From Campylobacter sp. MIT 12-8780 (GTDB lineage Bacteria > Campylobacterota > Campylobacteria > Campylobacterales > Campylobacteraceae), in the NCBI RefSeq assembly GCF_006864535.1, contig NZ_QHLL01000009.1:16600-80599 (forward strand): 64,000 bases of DNA, read 5' to 3'. The translations under genes and the position numbers were made by a program. Below, piece after piece: positions 18,675-27,115 of the stretch (positions are counted from its first letter, which is position 1; each line of letters begins with the position of its first letter). The notes below the pieces were generated by a model. It had not been told where the DNA came from. It saw only the letters and a program-made list of their open reading frames with translations, and made no database searches.

Positions 18675-18947
18675 TTATTTATCTCTTAAGTTAAGCTCAG
18701 CGATAAGCTTGCTGTAGCTTTGATAGTCTTTTCTTTTAAGATAAGCTAAAAGTCTTTTTCTTTGTCCTACAAGTTTTAAAAGTCCTAATCTTGAAGAAAA
18801 GTCTTTTTTAAAAACTTTAAGGTGTTCTGTAAGTTGAGTAATCCTCGCACTTAAAAGCGCAACTTGAACTTCAGTGGAGCCTGTATCTCCTTCTTTTCTA
18901 GCGAATTTCGCAACAATTTGAGCTTTTTGAGCCGAATCCAAAGCCAT
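18675..18947 (-). CDS. rpsO: 30S ribosomal protein S15
   Basis: S15 binds the central domain of 16S rRNA early in 30S assembly. The 90-aa protein has the normal length and family blocks: [15 protein letters not shown] (about 21-35), the [19 protein letters not shown] block (about 38-56) and [14 protein letters not shown] (59-72). An AGGAGGTC ribosome site lies just upstream. It is monocistronic here, between its own -10 box and a terminator. Confidence 0.97.
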   Translation of the reverse strand: MALDSAQKAQIVAKFARKEGDTGSTEVQVALLSARITQLTEHLKVFKKDFSSRLGLLKLVGQRKRLLAYLKRKDYQSYSKLIAELNLRDK

Positions 18948-18981
18948 TTTGACCTCCTGATTGGTATTTTAAAAAAGTGTA

Positions 18982-18987
18982 ATTATA
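18982..18987 (-). promoter_or_regulatory. -10 box of rpsO
   Basis: TATAAT on the minus strand, 34 bases before the rpsO start, with a T-rich stretch upstream as is usual for Campylobacter sigma-70 promoters. Confidence 0.6.
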
Positions 18988-19042
18988 GCCTAAAAAACCT
19001 AAAAAAAGCTGAAATTTTAAAATTTCAAAGCCTAAGTTTTAT

Positions 19043-19072
19043 AAAAAAACAGAGCGTATAAAACGCTTTGTG
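19043..19072 (-). terminator. Terminator of the Sel1-repeat operon
   Basis: Just after the stop at 19076 the minus strand reads ACAAAGCG-TTTTATA-CGCTCTGT, an 8-bp stem with one mismatch, followed by seven T. This is a standard intrinsic terminator closing the run of five repeat genes. Confidence 0.7.
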
Positions 19073-19075
19073 ATT

Positions 19076-19510
19076 TTATATTGAATTCAGTATTTTGTAA
19101 GCATCACATCCTGCTTGTTCGCCTAAATCACAAGCTTTGCCATAATATTCTTTCGCTTTTGCCTTGTTTTGTTTAACACCACCACCTCCAATTGCAAAAA
19201 CAGACCCTAGAATGCCACAACCGACAGCGTCATTCAAATCACATCCTTTTTGAGAAAAAGAAGCTGCCTTGCGATATTCTTTATTACTAGAGTATGCCGC
19301 CCCCACAACCGAGCAAGCGTAGCCTCTAACCTCTTTACTTAAACTCTTATCATTGCACCTTGGTTCAAAAAATGATATGAGCCTTTTGCAAGCTTGTTTA
19401 TCTTTATTTTCACAAGCATTGAGATCTTGTATGAATTCATCCTCACTATCATAAGCCCAAAGTAAATTTACCCCACAAAGTAAAAATAAAATAAACACAA
19501 ATTTTTTCAT
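19076..19510 (-). CDS. Exported cysteine-rich Sel1-repeat (Hcp-like) protein, 144 aa
   Basis: The signal peptide MKKFVFILFLLCGVNLLWA is followed by a cysteine-rich N-terminal module (CENKDKQAC and FEPRC) and two Sel1-like helical repeats with the cysteine pairs KGCDLNDAVGC and KACDLGEQAGC. Each pair is eight positions apart, as in Helicobacter cysteine-rich (Hcp) proteins, where they bridge the two helices of each repeat; a periplasmic or secreted location follows. It is a shortened paralogue of the 176-aa gene at 21698: the two share 83 identical bases. It is the last gene of the run. Confidence 0.85.
   Translation of the reverse strand: MKKFVFILFLLCGVNLLWAYDSEDEFIQDLNACENKDKQACKRLISFFEPRCNDKSLSKEVRGYACSVVGAAYSSNKEYRKAASFSQKGCDLNDAVGCGILGSVFAIGGGGVKQNKAKAKEYYGKACDLGEQAGCDAYKILNSI
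19288..19370. repeat. 83-bp direct repeat, copy 1
   Basis: Read base by base, 19288-19370 is identical to 22015-22097. It codes for the same cysteine-rich N-terminal segment in the 144-aa and 176-aa paralogues. A second identical stretch of 33 bp occurs at 19222-19254 and 21841-21873. Together these show recent duplication or gene conversion. Confidence 0.85.
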
Positions 19511-19526
19511 TATTTTTCTCCTTTTT

Positions 19527-21125
19527 TTAATTTAGTCTTTTATACTCATCGCACCCTTGCTGAAGTCCTAAATCACAAGCCTTACCATAATACTCTTTAG
19601 CTGTGGCTTTATTTTGTCTTACACCTTTTCCATTGTAATGAGAATTTCCAAAATTATAACAACCCCATCCATCACCCAAATCACAAACTTTTTTAAATAA
19701 TGAATTGGCTTTTTGATAATCTTGTCTTACACCTTTTCCATTGTAGTATAAAATTCCCAAATTATTACAAGCATCTTTACGATCTACATTACAAGCTTTT
19801 TGCCAAAATGAGCCTGCTTTTTGATAATCTCTCTTTACGCCTTGTCCATTGTAATACAAATATCCTAAATTATTACAAGCGTAGTATTCATTACCCAAAT
19901 CACAAGCTTTTTGATAGAATGAAGCTGCTTTTTGATAACTCTGTCTTACACCTTCTCCCTTGGCATATGAAACACCCAAATTATTGCAGGCTCCTTTACT
20001 GCCTAAATCACAAGCTTTTTGGTAAAATGAATTAGCCTTTCGGTAGTCTTGTTTCACGCCTTTTCCACTGGCATATGAAGATCCTAAATCAAAACAAGCT
20101 TCCCCATGATCTAAATCACAAGCTTTTTGATAGTCTCGCTCTACACCTTGTCCTTTGTAATACAAAATTCCCAAATTCTCACAAGCTTCTTTAATACCAG
20201 AGTCACAAGCTTTTTGCCATGATGAAGCTGCTTTTTGGTAGTCATATGATACACCATTTCCATAATAATACGAATTTCCCAAATAAAAACAAGCTTCTTT
20301 AACATCCAAATCACAAGCTTTTTGAAAAAGCGAAACTGCTTTTTGGTAATTTTTCTCTATACCCAATTCCCCGTTATTGTATGCAAGTCCCAAATTAAAA
20401 CAAGCTTCTTTAACATCCAAATCACAAGCTTTTTGCCAAAATAAAACTGCTTTTTGATAATCCTGCCTTACACCTTCTCCATCGAAGTATGAATATCCCA
20501 AACTAAAACAAGCATCTCCAATATCTAAATCACAAGCTTTTTGCCATAATGAAGCTGCTTTTTGATAGTCTTGCTCTACGCCTTGTCCATTGTAGTATGA
20601 TTTCCCCACTTGATAACAAGAAAACCCTTCACCTAAATCACAAGCCTTGCTAAAATATTCCATGGCTTTAGATTCATCGTTGTTGAAAATAGCAAACATT
20701 CCCAAACCAAAACAAGCTTCTTTAACATCCAAATCACAAGCTTTTTGAAAAAGCGAAACTGCTTTTTGCGGATCTTTTTCTACACCATCTCCGCTAAGAT
20801 ATAAATTTGCTAAACGATCACAACCCTCGCCATGTTCTAATTCGCAAGCCTTTTGATACAAAGAATGAGCTTTTTGGTAATCTTCTTCAACTTCTTCATA
20901 TACTCTACCTACCAAAGAGCAATTAGCGCCCCTTTTTGCTTTATCCAAGCTTTCATCATCGCATGATGGCTCAAACTCAGTCTTTACTTTTTCGCAAGCT
21001 TGTTTGTCTTTATTATCAAGACAAAGATTAACATTTTGTTCAGGTTTATCCATAGCTAATTTTACTCCAAAAAATAAAATCACTACAATCAATACAAATC
21101 CTATAACAAATATAACTTTTTTCAT
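19527..21125 (-). CDS. Large Sel1-repeat (Hcp-like) protein, 532 aa
   Basis: A hydrophobic N-terminus (MKKVIFVIGFVLIVVILFFG, to about residue 25) continues into KLAMDKP without a clear cleavage site, so the protein may be membrane-anchored and face the periplasm. After a cysteine-bearing lead module come 13 cysteine pairs of the type KACDL-X5-C, spaced mostly 36 residues apart. This gives an array of about a dozen Sel1/TPR-like repeats with consensus LGxxYYNGxGVxxDYQKAxSxxQKAC. One repeat, at KGQGVERDYQKACDL, lacks seven residues before the next cysteine. Such arrays act as protein-binding scaffolds; the partner is unknown. Confidence 0.85.
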   Translation of the reverse strand: MKKVIFVIGFVLIVVILFFGVKLAMDKPEQNVNLCLDNKDKQACEKVKTEFEPSCDDESLDKAKRGANCSLVGRVYEEVEEDYQKAHSLYQKACELEHGEGCDRLANLYLSGDGVEKDPQKAVSLFQKACDLDVKEACFGLGMFAIFNNDESKAMEYFSKACDLGEGFSCYQVGKSYYNGQGVEQDYQKAASLWQKACDLDIGDACFSLGYSYFDGEGVRQDYQKAVLFWQKACDLDVKEACFNLGLAYNNGELGIEKNYQKAVSLFQKACDLDVKEACFYLGNSYYYGNGVSYDYQKAASSWQKACDSGIKEACENLGILYYKGQGVERDYQKACDLDHGEACFDLGSSYASGKGVKQDYRKANSFYQKACDLGSKGACNNLGVSYAKGEGVRQSYQKAASFYQKACDLGNEYYACNNLGYLYYNGQGVKRDYQKAGSFWQKACNVDRKDACNNLGILYYNGKGVRQDYQKANSLFKKVCDLGDGWGCYNFGNSHYNGKGVRQNKATAKEYYGKACDLGLQQGCDEYKRLN

Positions 21126-21144
21126 CTTTGCCCCTACTTATCTT

Positions 21145-21681
21145 TTATTGGCTCATTTCTTTATAATTATTGCACCCTTGCTGAAGTCTTAAATCACAAG
21201 CCTTACCATAATACTCTTTAGCCTTAGCCTTGTTTTTCTTTACACCTCTTCCATTATAGTAAAAAATTCCCAAATTAAAACAACCTATACCCTCACCCAA
21301 ATCACAAGCTTTTTGAAAAAATGAAGCTGACTTCTCAAAACTTTGCCTTACACCTTCTCCAGTCTCATATAATGTTCCTAGTACAGCACAACCACCTCCA
21401 TTTCCCAAATCGCATGCTTTTTGCGAAAAAGAAGCTGCCTTGTGATATTCATTATTACTACCAAATGCAGCTGCCACAACCCAGCAAGCGAAGCCTCTAT
21501 GCTCTTTGCTTAAACTCTCACCATTGCAACTTGGTTCAAAAACTGATATGAGCTTTTTGCAAGCTTGCTCATCTTTATTTTTGCAAGCATTGTAATCTTG
21601 CATGAATTCATCCCTACTATCATTTGCCCAAAGCAAATTTACCCCACAAAGTAAAAATAAAATAAACACAAATTTTTTCAT
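21145..21681 (-). CDS. Exported Sel1-repeat (Hcp-like) protein, 178 aa
   Basis: It has the same 19-residue signal peptide as the 144-aa paralogue, with NDSRDEFMQDYNAC after it. The N-terminal module has paired cysteines, and three repeats follow with the pairs KACDLGNGGGC, KACDLGEGIGC and KACDLRLQQGC. It is probably periplasmic with intramolecular disulfides. It lies 19 bp upstream of the 532-aa gene on the same strand. The repeated signal-peptide DNA in three of the five genes suggests duplication by recombination. Confidence 0.83.
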   Translation of the reverse strand: MKKFVFILFLLCGVNLLWANDSRDEFMQDYNACKNKDEQACKKLISVFEPSCNGESLSKEHRGFACWVVAAAFGSNNEYHKAASFSQKACDLGNGGGCAVLGTLYETGEGVRQSFEKSASFFQKACDLGEGIGCFNLGIFYYNGRGVKKNKAKAKEYYGKACDLRLQQGCNNYKEMSQ

Positions 21682-21697
21682 TACAAACCTTTCTTAA

Positions 21698-22228
21698 TTA
21701 TCTTGAATTCAGCCTTTTGTAACTATCACATCCTAGTTGTTCGCCCAAATCACAAGCTTTGCCATAATACTCTTTTGCTTTTGCCTTGTTTTGTTTGACA
21801 CCATCTCCATTTTCATAAAGAGCCCCTAGGATGACACAACCGACAGCGTCATTCAAATCACATCCTTTTTGAGCAAAAGCAAATGATTTTTTAAAGTCCT
21901 GTTTTACACCTTCCCCTAAACCATACAATCTTGCAATTTTTCCACAACCAAAACCATGTCCCAAATCACATCCTTTTTGAAAAAAAGAAGCTGCCTCGCG
22001 ATATTCGTTATTGTTAGAGTATGCCGCCCCCACAACCGAGCAAGCGTAGCCTCTAACCTCTTTACTTAAACTCTTATCATTGCACCTTGGTTCAAAATGT
22101 GATATGAGCCTTTTGCAAGCTTGTTTATCTTTATTTTCACATTGCATGAATTCATCCTTACTATCATAAGCCCAAAGCAAATTTATCCCACAAAGTAAAA
22201 ATAAAATAAATACAAATTTTTTCATCAT
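21698..22228 (-). CDS. Exported Sel1-repeat (Hcp-like) protein, 176 aa
   Basis: The signal peptide MMKKFVFILFLLCGINLLWA precedes a cysteine-rich module and three repeats with the pairs KGCDLGHGFGC, KGCDLNDAVGC and KACDLGEQLGC. Compared with the 144-aa paralogue it has one more repeat and lacks four residues (DLNA) just before CENKDKQAC. It begins inside the stop region of the upstream 197-aa gene (four-base overlap), so the two are translationally coupled. Confidence 0.83.
   Translation of the reverse strand: MMKKFVFILFLLCGINLLWAYDSKDEFMQCENKDKQACKRLISHFEPRCNDKSLSKEVRGYACSVVGAAYSNNNEYREAASFFQKGCDLGHGFGCGKIARLYGLGEGVKQDFKKSFAFAQKGCDLNDAVGCVILGALYENGDGVKQNKAKAKEYYGKACDLGEQLGCDSYKRLNSR
22015..22097. 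repeat. 83-bp direct repeat, copy 2
   Basis: Identical to 19288-19370 at every base; see that entry. Confidence 0.85.
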
Positions 22229-22818
22229 TCCTCCTCCTCATCTTGCCAATTTTTTTTGCCTAAGATTCGGGCTATTTTTTGGCGGCACGCTTTTGCTTTT
22301 TCTTCATTTGAATTTATGCCTTGTGTTGCATAAAAAATACCTTTTTTATAGATAGTCATTAATTGTTTTAAAGCTAGGATATGATCTTGTTCTCCTGCCT
22401 TTTCAAAATACTTCACAGCCAAAGGATAATTTTGCTCTATGCCATAAAAATACCAGCCATCATAGTTATTAAAATAAACCTTTCCCAAAAAATACCAAGC
22501 CTCGCCATAATTGTTAAGATTAGCAACCTTTTCCATCAATTCTAAAGCCTGCTTAAAATCTGCCTCCTTGCCGTTATCTTGTTTTTCTTGTTCTTGCTTA
22601 AACTTTTCTTTAGCTTCCAAATAAAGCTCGTGTGCTTTTTTAAGCTCCTTGGCTCGTTGAGCATATTTTTGTGCTTCTTTTTGATTGGCGGCAATTGTAT
22701 AGTTATCATAATATATACCCTTGCTGTAGATGATAACTAAGGCTTCGCACATAACAATGCTACCTTGTTTTGCTTCTTGCTTGAGAAAATCAAGCAATGT
22801 ATTGTTGATATGATCCAT
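22225..22818 (-). CDS. Sel1-like repeat protein without signal peptide, 197 aa
   Basis: The first gene of the repeat-protein run. Unlike the others it starts MDHINNTLLDFLKQEAKQGS with no export signal and has only two cysteines, so it is expected in the cytoplasm. It contains helical Sel1/TPR-like repeats, for example EAWYFLGKVYFNNYDGWYFY followed by QNYPLAVKYFEKAGEQD. The middle (about 60-95) is highly charged and probably coiled coil. A G12 tract lies 48-59 bases upstream of its start, so this gene and the four behind it could be phase-variably expressed. Confidence 0.75.
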   Translation of the reverse strand: MDHINNTLLDFLKQEAKQGSIVMCEALVIIYSKGIYYDNYTIAANQKEAQKYAQRAKELKKAHELYLEAKEKFKQEQEKQDNGKEADFKQALELMEKVANLNNYGEAWYFLGKVYFNNYDGWYFYGIEQNYPLAVKYFEKAGEQDHILALKQLMTIYKKGIFYATQGINSNEEKAKACRQKIARILGKKNWQDEEEE

Positions 22819-22865
22819 TCTTGCTCCTTAATTTGTATAAAATTCAAATATTCGCAAAATTGTAG

Positions 22866-22877
22866 CCCCCCCCCCCC
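22866..22877 (-). repeat. Poly-C/G tract, 12 nt, upstream of the Sel1 operon
   Basis: On the minus strand, 12 G are preceded by AAATTTAAGCATTTCTTAA and followed by GCTACAATTTTG. TACAAT two bases after the tract is a fair -10 box, which would place the tract in the promoter spacer. The 14-mer AAATTTAAGCATTT recurs at the same place next to the autotransporter tract. Confidence 0.85.
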
Positions 22878-23022
22878 TTAAGAAATGCTTAAATTTTTTA
22901 TCTTTTTTGAAATTCATTTTAAAAATAAAATAAAGGCAAATTTTTCACTACTTTATATTTGCGCTTTAATAATCCCACGCAGGATTAAATTTTGTCAAAA
23001 AGGGCGAAAATTAAGAAAAAAT

Positions 23023-23031
23023 TGCTATAAT
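23023..23031 (+). promoter_or_regulatory. Extended -10 promoter of the rrf2-flhA operon
   Basis: TGCTATAAT is a perfect extended -10 box, 34 bp before the Rrf2 gene start. An AAAGGA ribosome site lies between them. Confidence 0.65.
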
Positions 23032-23064
23032 AGAGCCATTTTATTTTATTTTTAAAGGAAACTT

Positions 23065-23466
23065 ATGCTTTTTACTAGGGCTAGTGAGTATGCTTTACTT
23101 GCTTTGATTTATATCTGTGATAAAGATAAACCCCAAGATGTTGAGACTATGGCTTTTGAGCTTGATATTTCAAGAAGCTTTTTGGCTAAGATTTTACAAG
23201 GACTTGCAAAAGACGGCTTGCTTCACTCTTATAAGGGCGCAAAGGGCGGTTTTACTTTGGTAAAAAAGCCTGAGGAATACACGCTTAAAGAGATAGTTGA
23301 TAGCGCAGAGAAAAAACAAGTCAGCGTTTTTGAATGCTCTCAAGGCGTATGCCCTACCCAAAAAGGCGATAAATGCTATATGCTTCCGGTTTTAAAAGAC
23401 TTGCAAGAGAAGATGAATGAGCATTTAAATTCAGTAAGCCTAGCTGATATCATCAAAAAGTCATAA
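23065..23466 (+). CDS. Rrf2-family transcriptional regulator
   Basis: A 133-aa Rrf2 protein. The N-terminal winged helix begins MLFTRASEYALLALIYIC and contains the recognition segment ISRSFLAKILQGLAKDGLL, with the wing GAKGGFTL. Residues about 92-111 hold three cysteines in the order CSQGVC and then C (KGDKCYMLP), the arrangement that binds an iron-sulfur cluster in IscR/NsrR-type members, so a redox or iron-responsive role is likely. The stop codon is immediately followed by the flhA start. Confidence 0.9.
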   Translation: MLFTRASEYALLALIYICDKDKPQDVETMAFELDISRSFLAKILQGLAKDGLLHSYKGAKGGFTLVKKPEEYTLKEIVDSAEKKQVSVFECSQGVCPTQKGDKCYMLPVLKDLQEKMNEHLNSVSLADIIKKS

Positions 23467-25617
23467 ATGGCAAAAAGAAAAATCATCGATCTTGTTGTCC
23501 CTTACTTAGGACCTTTAATAGCACCTGTTGTCAAAGCAAAGTCTTTGACGATAGTTGGTTTTATCGTTTGTATATTAGCCATTATCATTGTGCCTTTGCC
23601 AGCTCCTGTGCTGGATTTTTTTTTGGCGCTTAGCATTGCTATTTCAGTTTTAATCATACTCATTTCTATCTATATAGCAAAGCCCACTGATTTAACGACT
23701 TTTCCAACGCTTATCCTTATCATCACACTTTTTCGTTTGGCTTTAAATATCGCCACAACGCGTATGATTTTAAGTGAGGGACAAAATGGGCCAGCCCAAG
23801 TAAGTGAGATTATCGCGTCTTTTGGCGAATTCGTGGTTGGGGGAAATTATGTTATCGGTATTATCGTTTTTACTATCTTAGTTTTGATTAATTTTATGGT
23901 TGTTACTAAGGGTAGCACGAGAGTTTCTGAGGTGCAAGCGCGTTTTACGCTTGATGCGATGCCCGGAAAGCAAATGGCAATTGATGCGGATTTAAATGCA
24001 GGACTCATTGATGAGCAAACCGCAAGAACAAGAAGACAAGAGATCATTTCAGAAGCGAATTTTTACGGAGCTATGGATGGTTCGAGCAAATTCATCAAAG
24101 GCGATGCAGTTGCTGGGATCATCATCACTATAGTCAATCTCATAGGTGGCTTTTTAATCGGCTATTTTCAACACGATATGCCTTTGGCTGATTGTGCGGC
24201 GACTTATACTATACTTACTATAGGTGATGGGCTAGTCTCTCAAATTCCTGGACTCATCACTTCAACAGCTACAGCTATCATCATCACACGCGCAAGTAAA
24301 GATGAAGATAATTTTGCAGAGGGCTCTTTAAATCAGCTCTTAAGCGAATACAGAACGCTTTTGATAGTAGGCTTTATCCTTTTTATCTTTGCTTTGGTGC
24401 CGGGTTTGCCAACTTTATCTTTGGGCTTTATGGCTTTGGTATTTTTAGCGCTTGGCTATTTGACAAAGCAAGTCAAAGAAGGAAAAATTCAAGTCGTAGA
24501 TACGAAAAAAGTTAAAGCTGAAGAGAAAGCAAAAGCTGCTGCTCCTGTGAAAAAAAGCGAGGAAGAGATCGTCAAAGAAGAAGAACACCGCATAGGCGAT
24601 ATACTCAAGCTTGAAATTTTAGAGCTTGAGCTTGGATATGGGCTTATCCGCCTTGCAGAAAGCGAGCTTACTGAACGAATTCGTTCTATGCGTCGCTCAA
24701 TCGCTCAAACTTTGGGCTTTTTAATGCCAAAAATTCGCATTCGTGATAATCTTGCTTTAAAGCCAAATGAATATAATTTTAAGCTTAAAGGTGTGGTGAT
24801 TGCTAGTGCTGAAGTGTATCCTGATAAATACTTAGCTATGGATAGTGGCTTTATCACTGAAGAGGTTGAAGGAATTGCGACTAAAGAGCCAGCTTTTAAC
24901 TCGGATGCGCTTTGGATAGATGCGAGCTTAAAAGATGAAGCAACGCTAAATGGTTACATCGTCATCGATCCAGCAAGCGTGATTTCAACGCATATGAGTG
25001 AGCTTATTAAAGCACATGCGAGCGAACTGCTTACGCGTCAAGAAGTGCAAGGACTTATTGATAAAATGCAAAAAGATTATCCTGTCATCGTTGAGGATTG
25101 TTTGAAAGTCGCAAGCGTGGGTATGATACAAAAAGTGCTTAAAGACTTGTTGCGTTATCAAATTCCTATCAAAGACTTGCTGACTATTTTCGAGGCTTTA
25201 ACTGATATTGCTGAGGTAAGCAAAAGCTTTGATCTTATCATCGAGCATGTGCGCGCTTCTTTAGCAAGGGTAATTACAAATATGTATTTAGATGAAAAAG
25301 GCGTTTTAAGCATTTATATGCTTGATTCTGCAAGTTCAGCAAAGCTTATAGAAAGCTTGCAGTTTAAAGATGGTACTTATCATTTGATGATTAATGTTGC
25401 CCAAACTGGAGCATTAATCGACGCGTTAAGAAAAGAAGTCGAGCAAAGTGCAAAAACAAGAGTTAAGCCTTTTGTGCTTTGTGTTGAGCCTCAACTAAGA
25501 AAAGATATAGCTAAGCTTTGTAAGGATATGAATATCAATGTCGTTGTCTTAAGCTTTGGTGAAATTGCTGAAAATACAAATTTTGAAACCGAAGGCGTTA
25601 TCAAGGTAGAATTATAG
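23467..25617 (+). CDS. flhA: Flagellar export gate protein FlhA
   Basis: FlhA forms the nonameric ring of the flagellar type III export gate and is required in Campylobacter for sigma-54-dependent flagellar gene expression. It is 716 aa long. Residues about 20-330 contain eight hydrophobic helices and the family signature FRLALNIATTRMIL followed by the cytoplasmic block RFTLDAMPGKQMAIDADLNAG. A charged linker (about 335-375) leads to the cytoplasmic substrate-binding domain, ending near GVIKVEL. It has no intergenic space from the Rrf2 gene. Confidence 0.96.
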   Translation: MAKRKIIDLVVPYLGPLIAPVVKAKSLTIVGFIVCILAIIIVPLPAPVLDFFLALSIAISVLIILISIYIAKPTDLTTFPTLILIITLFRLALNIATTRMILSEGQNGPAQVSEIIASFGEFVVGGNYVIGIIVFTILVLINFMVVTKGSTRVSEVQARFTLDAMPGKQMAIDADLNAGLIDEQTARTRRQEIISEANFYGAMDGSSKFIKGDAVAGIIITIVNLIGGFLIGYFQHDMPLADCAATYTILTIGDGLVSQIPGLITSTATAIIITRASKDEDNFAEGSLNQLLSEYRTLLIVGFILFIFALVPGLPTLSLGFMALVFLALGYLTKQVKEGKIQVVDTKKVKAEEKAKAAAPVKKSEEEIVKEEEHRIGDILKLEILELELGYGLIRLAESELTERIRSMRRSIAQTLGFLMPKIRIRDNLALKPNEYNFKLKGVVIASAEVYPDKYLAMDSGFITEEVEGIATKEPAFNSDALWIDASLKDEATLNGYIVIDPASVISTHMSELIKAHASELLTRQEVQGLIDKMQKDYPVIVEDCLKVASVGMIQKVLKDLLRYQIPIKDLLTIFEALTDIAEVSKSFDLIIEHVRASLARVITNMYLDEKGVLSIYMLDSASSAKLIESLQFKDGTYHLMINVAQTGALIDALRKEVEQSAKTRVKPFVLCVEPQLRKDIAKLCKDMNINVVVLSFGEIAENTNFETEGVIKVEL

Positions 25618-25625
25618 GAGAAATA

Positions 25626-26657
25626 ATGAGATTATACCATCTTTCACATACGGATTTAGACGGCTATGCATGCCAGTTTGTTACTCATTTTTATTTTAAG
25701 GATTGTGTGTTTTATAATTCAAATTATGGCAAGGAGATCAGTGATAATTTTTATGCGATTTTAAGTGAGATTAATGCAAGCTTAGAGCAAGATAGCAACG
25801 CAAAAAGTATGGTTTTAATCAGTGATTTGAATTTAACTCTAGCACAATGTGAAGAATTTCAAGACGCCTTGAAAGACAAAAATGCAAAGCTTATTTTGCT
25901 TGATCATCATCAAAGTGGACTTGAGTGTATGAAAGAATTTGCTTGGTATGTGATGGATGAAAAGAGAAGTGCAAGTCAGATTGTGTATGATTTTTTTACC
26001 CGAATTTGCATGCCAAATGAGTCTTTAAAACGTTTTGTGAGCGTGGTTAATGCCATAGATATTTGGCTTAAAGATGAAAAAGACTTTGAGCTTGGCAAGG
26101 TGTTTTTAAGTATGATTGCTACAGCTAAGGAGCTAAACCGCGTTATGTTTAGGGAGCAAAACACCGAATATATGTTTTTTTTGCTGAGTAAAGCCAAAAC
26201 TTTTATCGATAAAGATCAAGCTCATATCGCCCTTGAAGACGCTCTTCACTTTCTTAAAAAGGAGTATTTTAGAAAAGATAAAAATGATACTTTAATCAAT
26301 CTTATTTGTGCTTTTGTTGTCGAACTTTTAAGCAAGAAAAAGGAAGAATTTTGCATTTATTATGAAAATCACAAGGGCATACTTACTTCAAATATAGGCA
26401 ATACCTCAGTTATAGGCAATGATTTTTTGGTAAAAAATCCAGATTTTGACTTTTTTATCGATGTAAGTTCTAAAAAAACTTTGAGTTTTAGGGCAAATGG
26501 CAAGGTTGATGTAAGCATAATGGCAAAAAAACTTGTTGGCGGAGGAGGGCATAAAAACGCAAGTGGAGGGCTTTTTGCAGCTTTTAAAGAGAGTGTAAAT
26601 TATGCGTTGATTAAGGCTCAAATTCAAGATTTAATCATCTCAAAAACTCAAATTTAA
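25626..26657 (+). CDS. DHH-family phosphoesterase
   Basis: The N-terminal DHH motifs are intact: HTDLDG (8-13), SDLN near residue 76 and LLDHHQSG near 98, which bind two metal ions. The C-terminal DHHA1-type motif GGGGHKNASGG is near residue 298. The 343-aa layout fits NrnA-like oligoribonuclease or bisphosphate nucleotidase enzymes, though the substrate cannot be decided here. It starts eight bases after flhA with an AGGAG ribosome site and so belongs to the flhA operon. Confidence 0.85.
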   Translation: MRLYHLSHTDLDGYACQFVTHFYFKDCVFYNSNYGKEISDNFYAILSEINASLEQDSNAKSMVLISDLNLTLAQCEEFQDALKDKNAKLILLDHHQSGLECMKEFAWYVMDEKRSASQIVYDFFTRICMPNESLKRFVSVVNAIDIWLKDEKDFELGKVFLSMIATAKELNRVMFREQNTEYMFFLLSKAKTFIDKDQAHIALEDALHFLKKEYFRKDKNDTLINLICAFVVELLSKKKEEFCIYYENHKGILTSNIGNTSVIGNDFLVKNPDFDFFIDVSSKKTLSFRANGKVDVSIMAKKLVGGGGHKNASGGLFAAFKESVNYALIKAQIQDLIISKTQI

Positions 26658-26666
26658 GGAAAAATA

Positions 26667-26888
26667 ATGAAACAAGAAGAAATTGAAGCGTTGCAATATG
26701 AGCTTAATGTAGTCTTAGAAGCTTTGCTTATAACAGCTGGAGTAAAAAGAAGTAAGCTTGATGAAGCTGTGCAAAATTACATAGAATGCATTGACAAAAT
26801 CGAAGAAGATGATGATAAAGAAGGGGTTGATGAAGTTTTAGAAGCGATAGAATACCTCAAAACTCATCACCAAGAGCTTTTTAACTAA
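26667..26888 (+). CDS. Small acidic hypothetical protein, 73 aa
   Basis: A short, acidic, helix-rich protein with a ribosome site (AAGGA) before its ATG, nine bases after the DHH gene. The sequence runs MKQEEIEALQYELNVVLEAL and ends HHQELFN. No cysteine pairs or membrane segment are visible. Probably the last gene of the flhA operon; function unknown. Confidence 0.65.
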   Translation: MKQEEIEALQYELNVVLEALLITAGVKRSKLDEAVQNYIECIDKIEEDDDKEGVDEVLEAIEYLKTHHQELFN

Positions 26889-27016
26889 GATTTTTTAAAG
26901 AAAAATTTTTTTATTTTAAGCCAAAGCTCTGTCAAACTTAGCTTTTTTACCTGTCCCAAAGAGCTAAAAACACAAGAGTCAAGGTCTTTTTTTTCTTGAA
27001 CACTTAAATTTTTCAT
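26885..27016 (-). CDS. Candidate small ORF, 43 aa, basic C-terminus
   Basis: The minus strand has ATG at 27016-27014, AAAGG eight bases before it, and a frame ending in TAG at 26887-26885, overlapping the convergent 73-aa gene by four bases. The peptide begins MKNLSVQEKKDLDSCVFSSL and ends in a basic, aromatic tail (LWLKIKKFFFKKS) that could lie on a membrane as an amphipathic helix. Codon use is plausible and the ribosome site is good, but there is no independent proof that it is translated. Confidence 0.45.
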   Translation of the reverse strand: MKNLSVQEKKDLDSCVFSSLGQVKKLSLTELWLKIKKFFFKKS

Positions 27017-27115
27017 ATCCAAACCTTTTCAAAATATATTGCATAGGCAAAATTATATCATAAAACTTTTTATTTGTATCCAAAAATAATGATAAATCTT
27101 ACTTTCTATTATATA

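Noticed and set aside
22225..22818. Possible CRISPR-like or tandem DNA repeat across the Sel1 region
   Set aside because: The periodicity is in protein-coding repeats of about 108 bp that vary in sequence; there are no short identical repeats with unique spacers.
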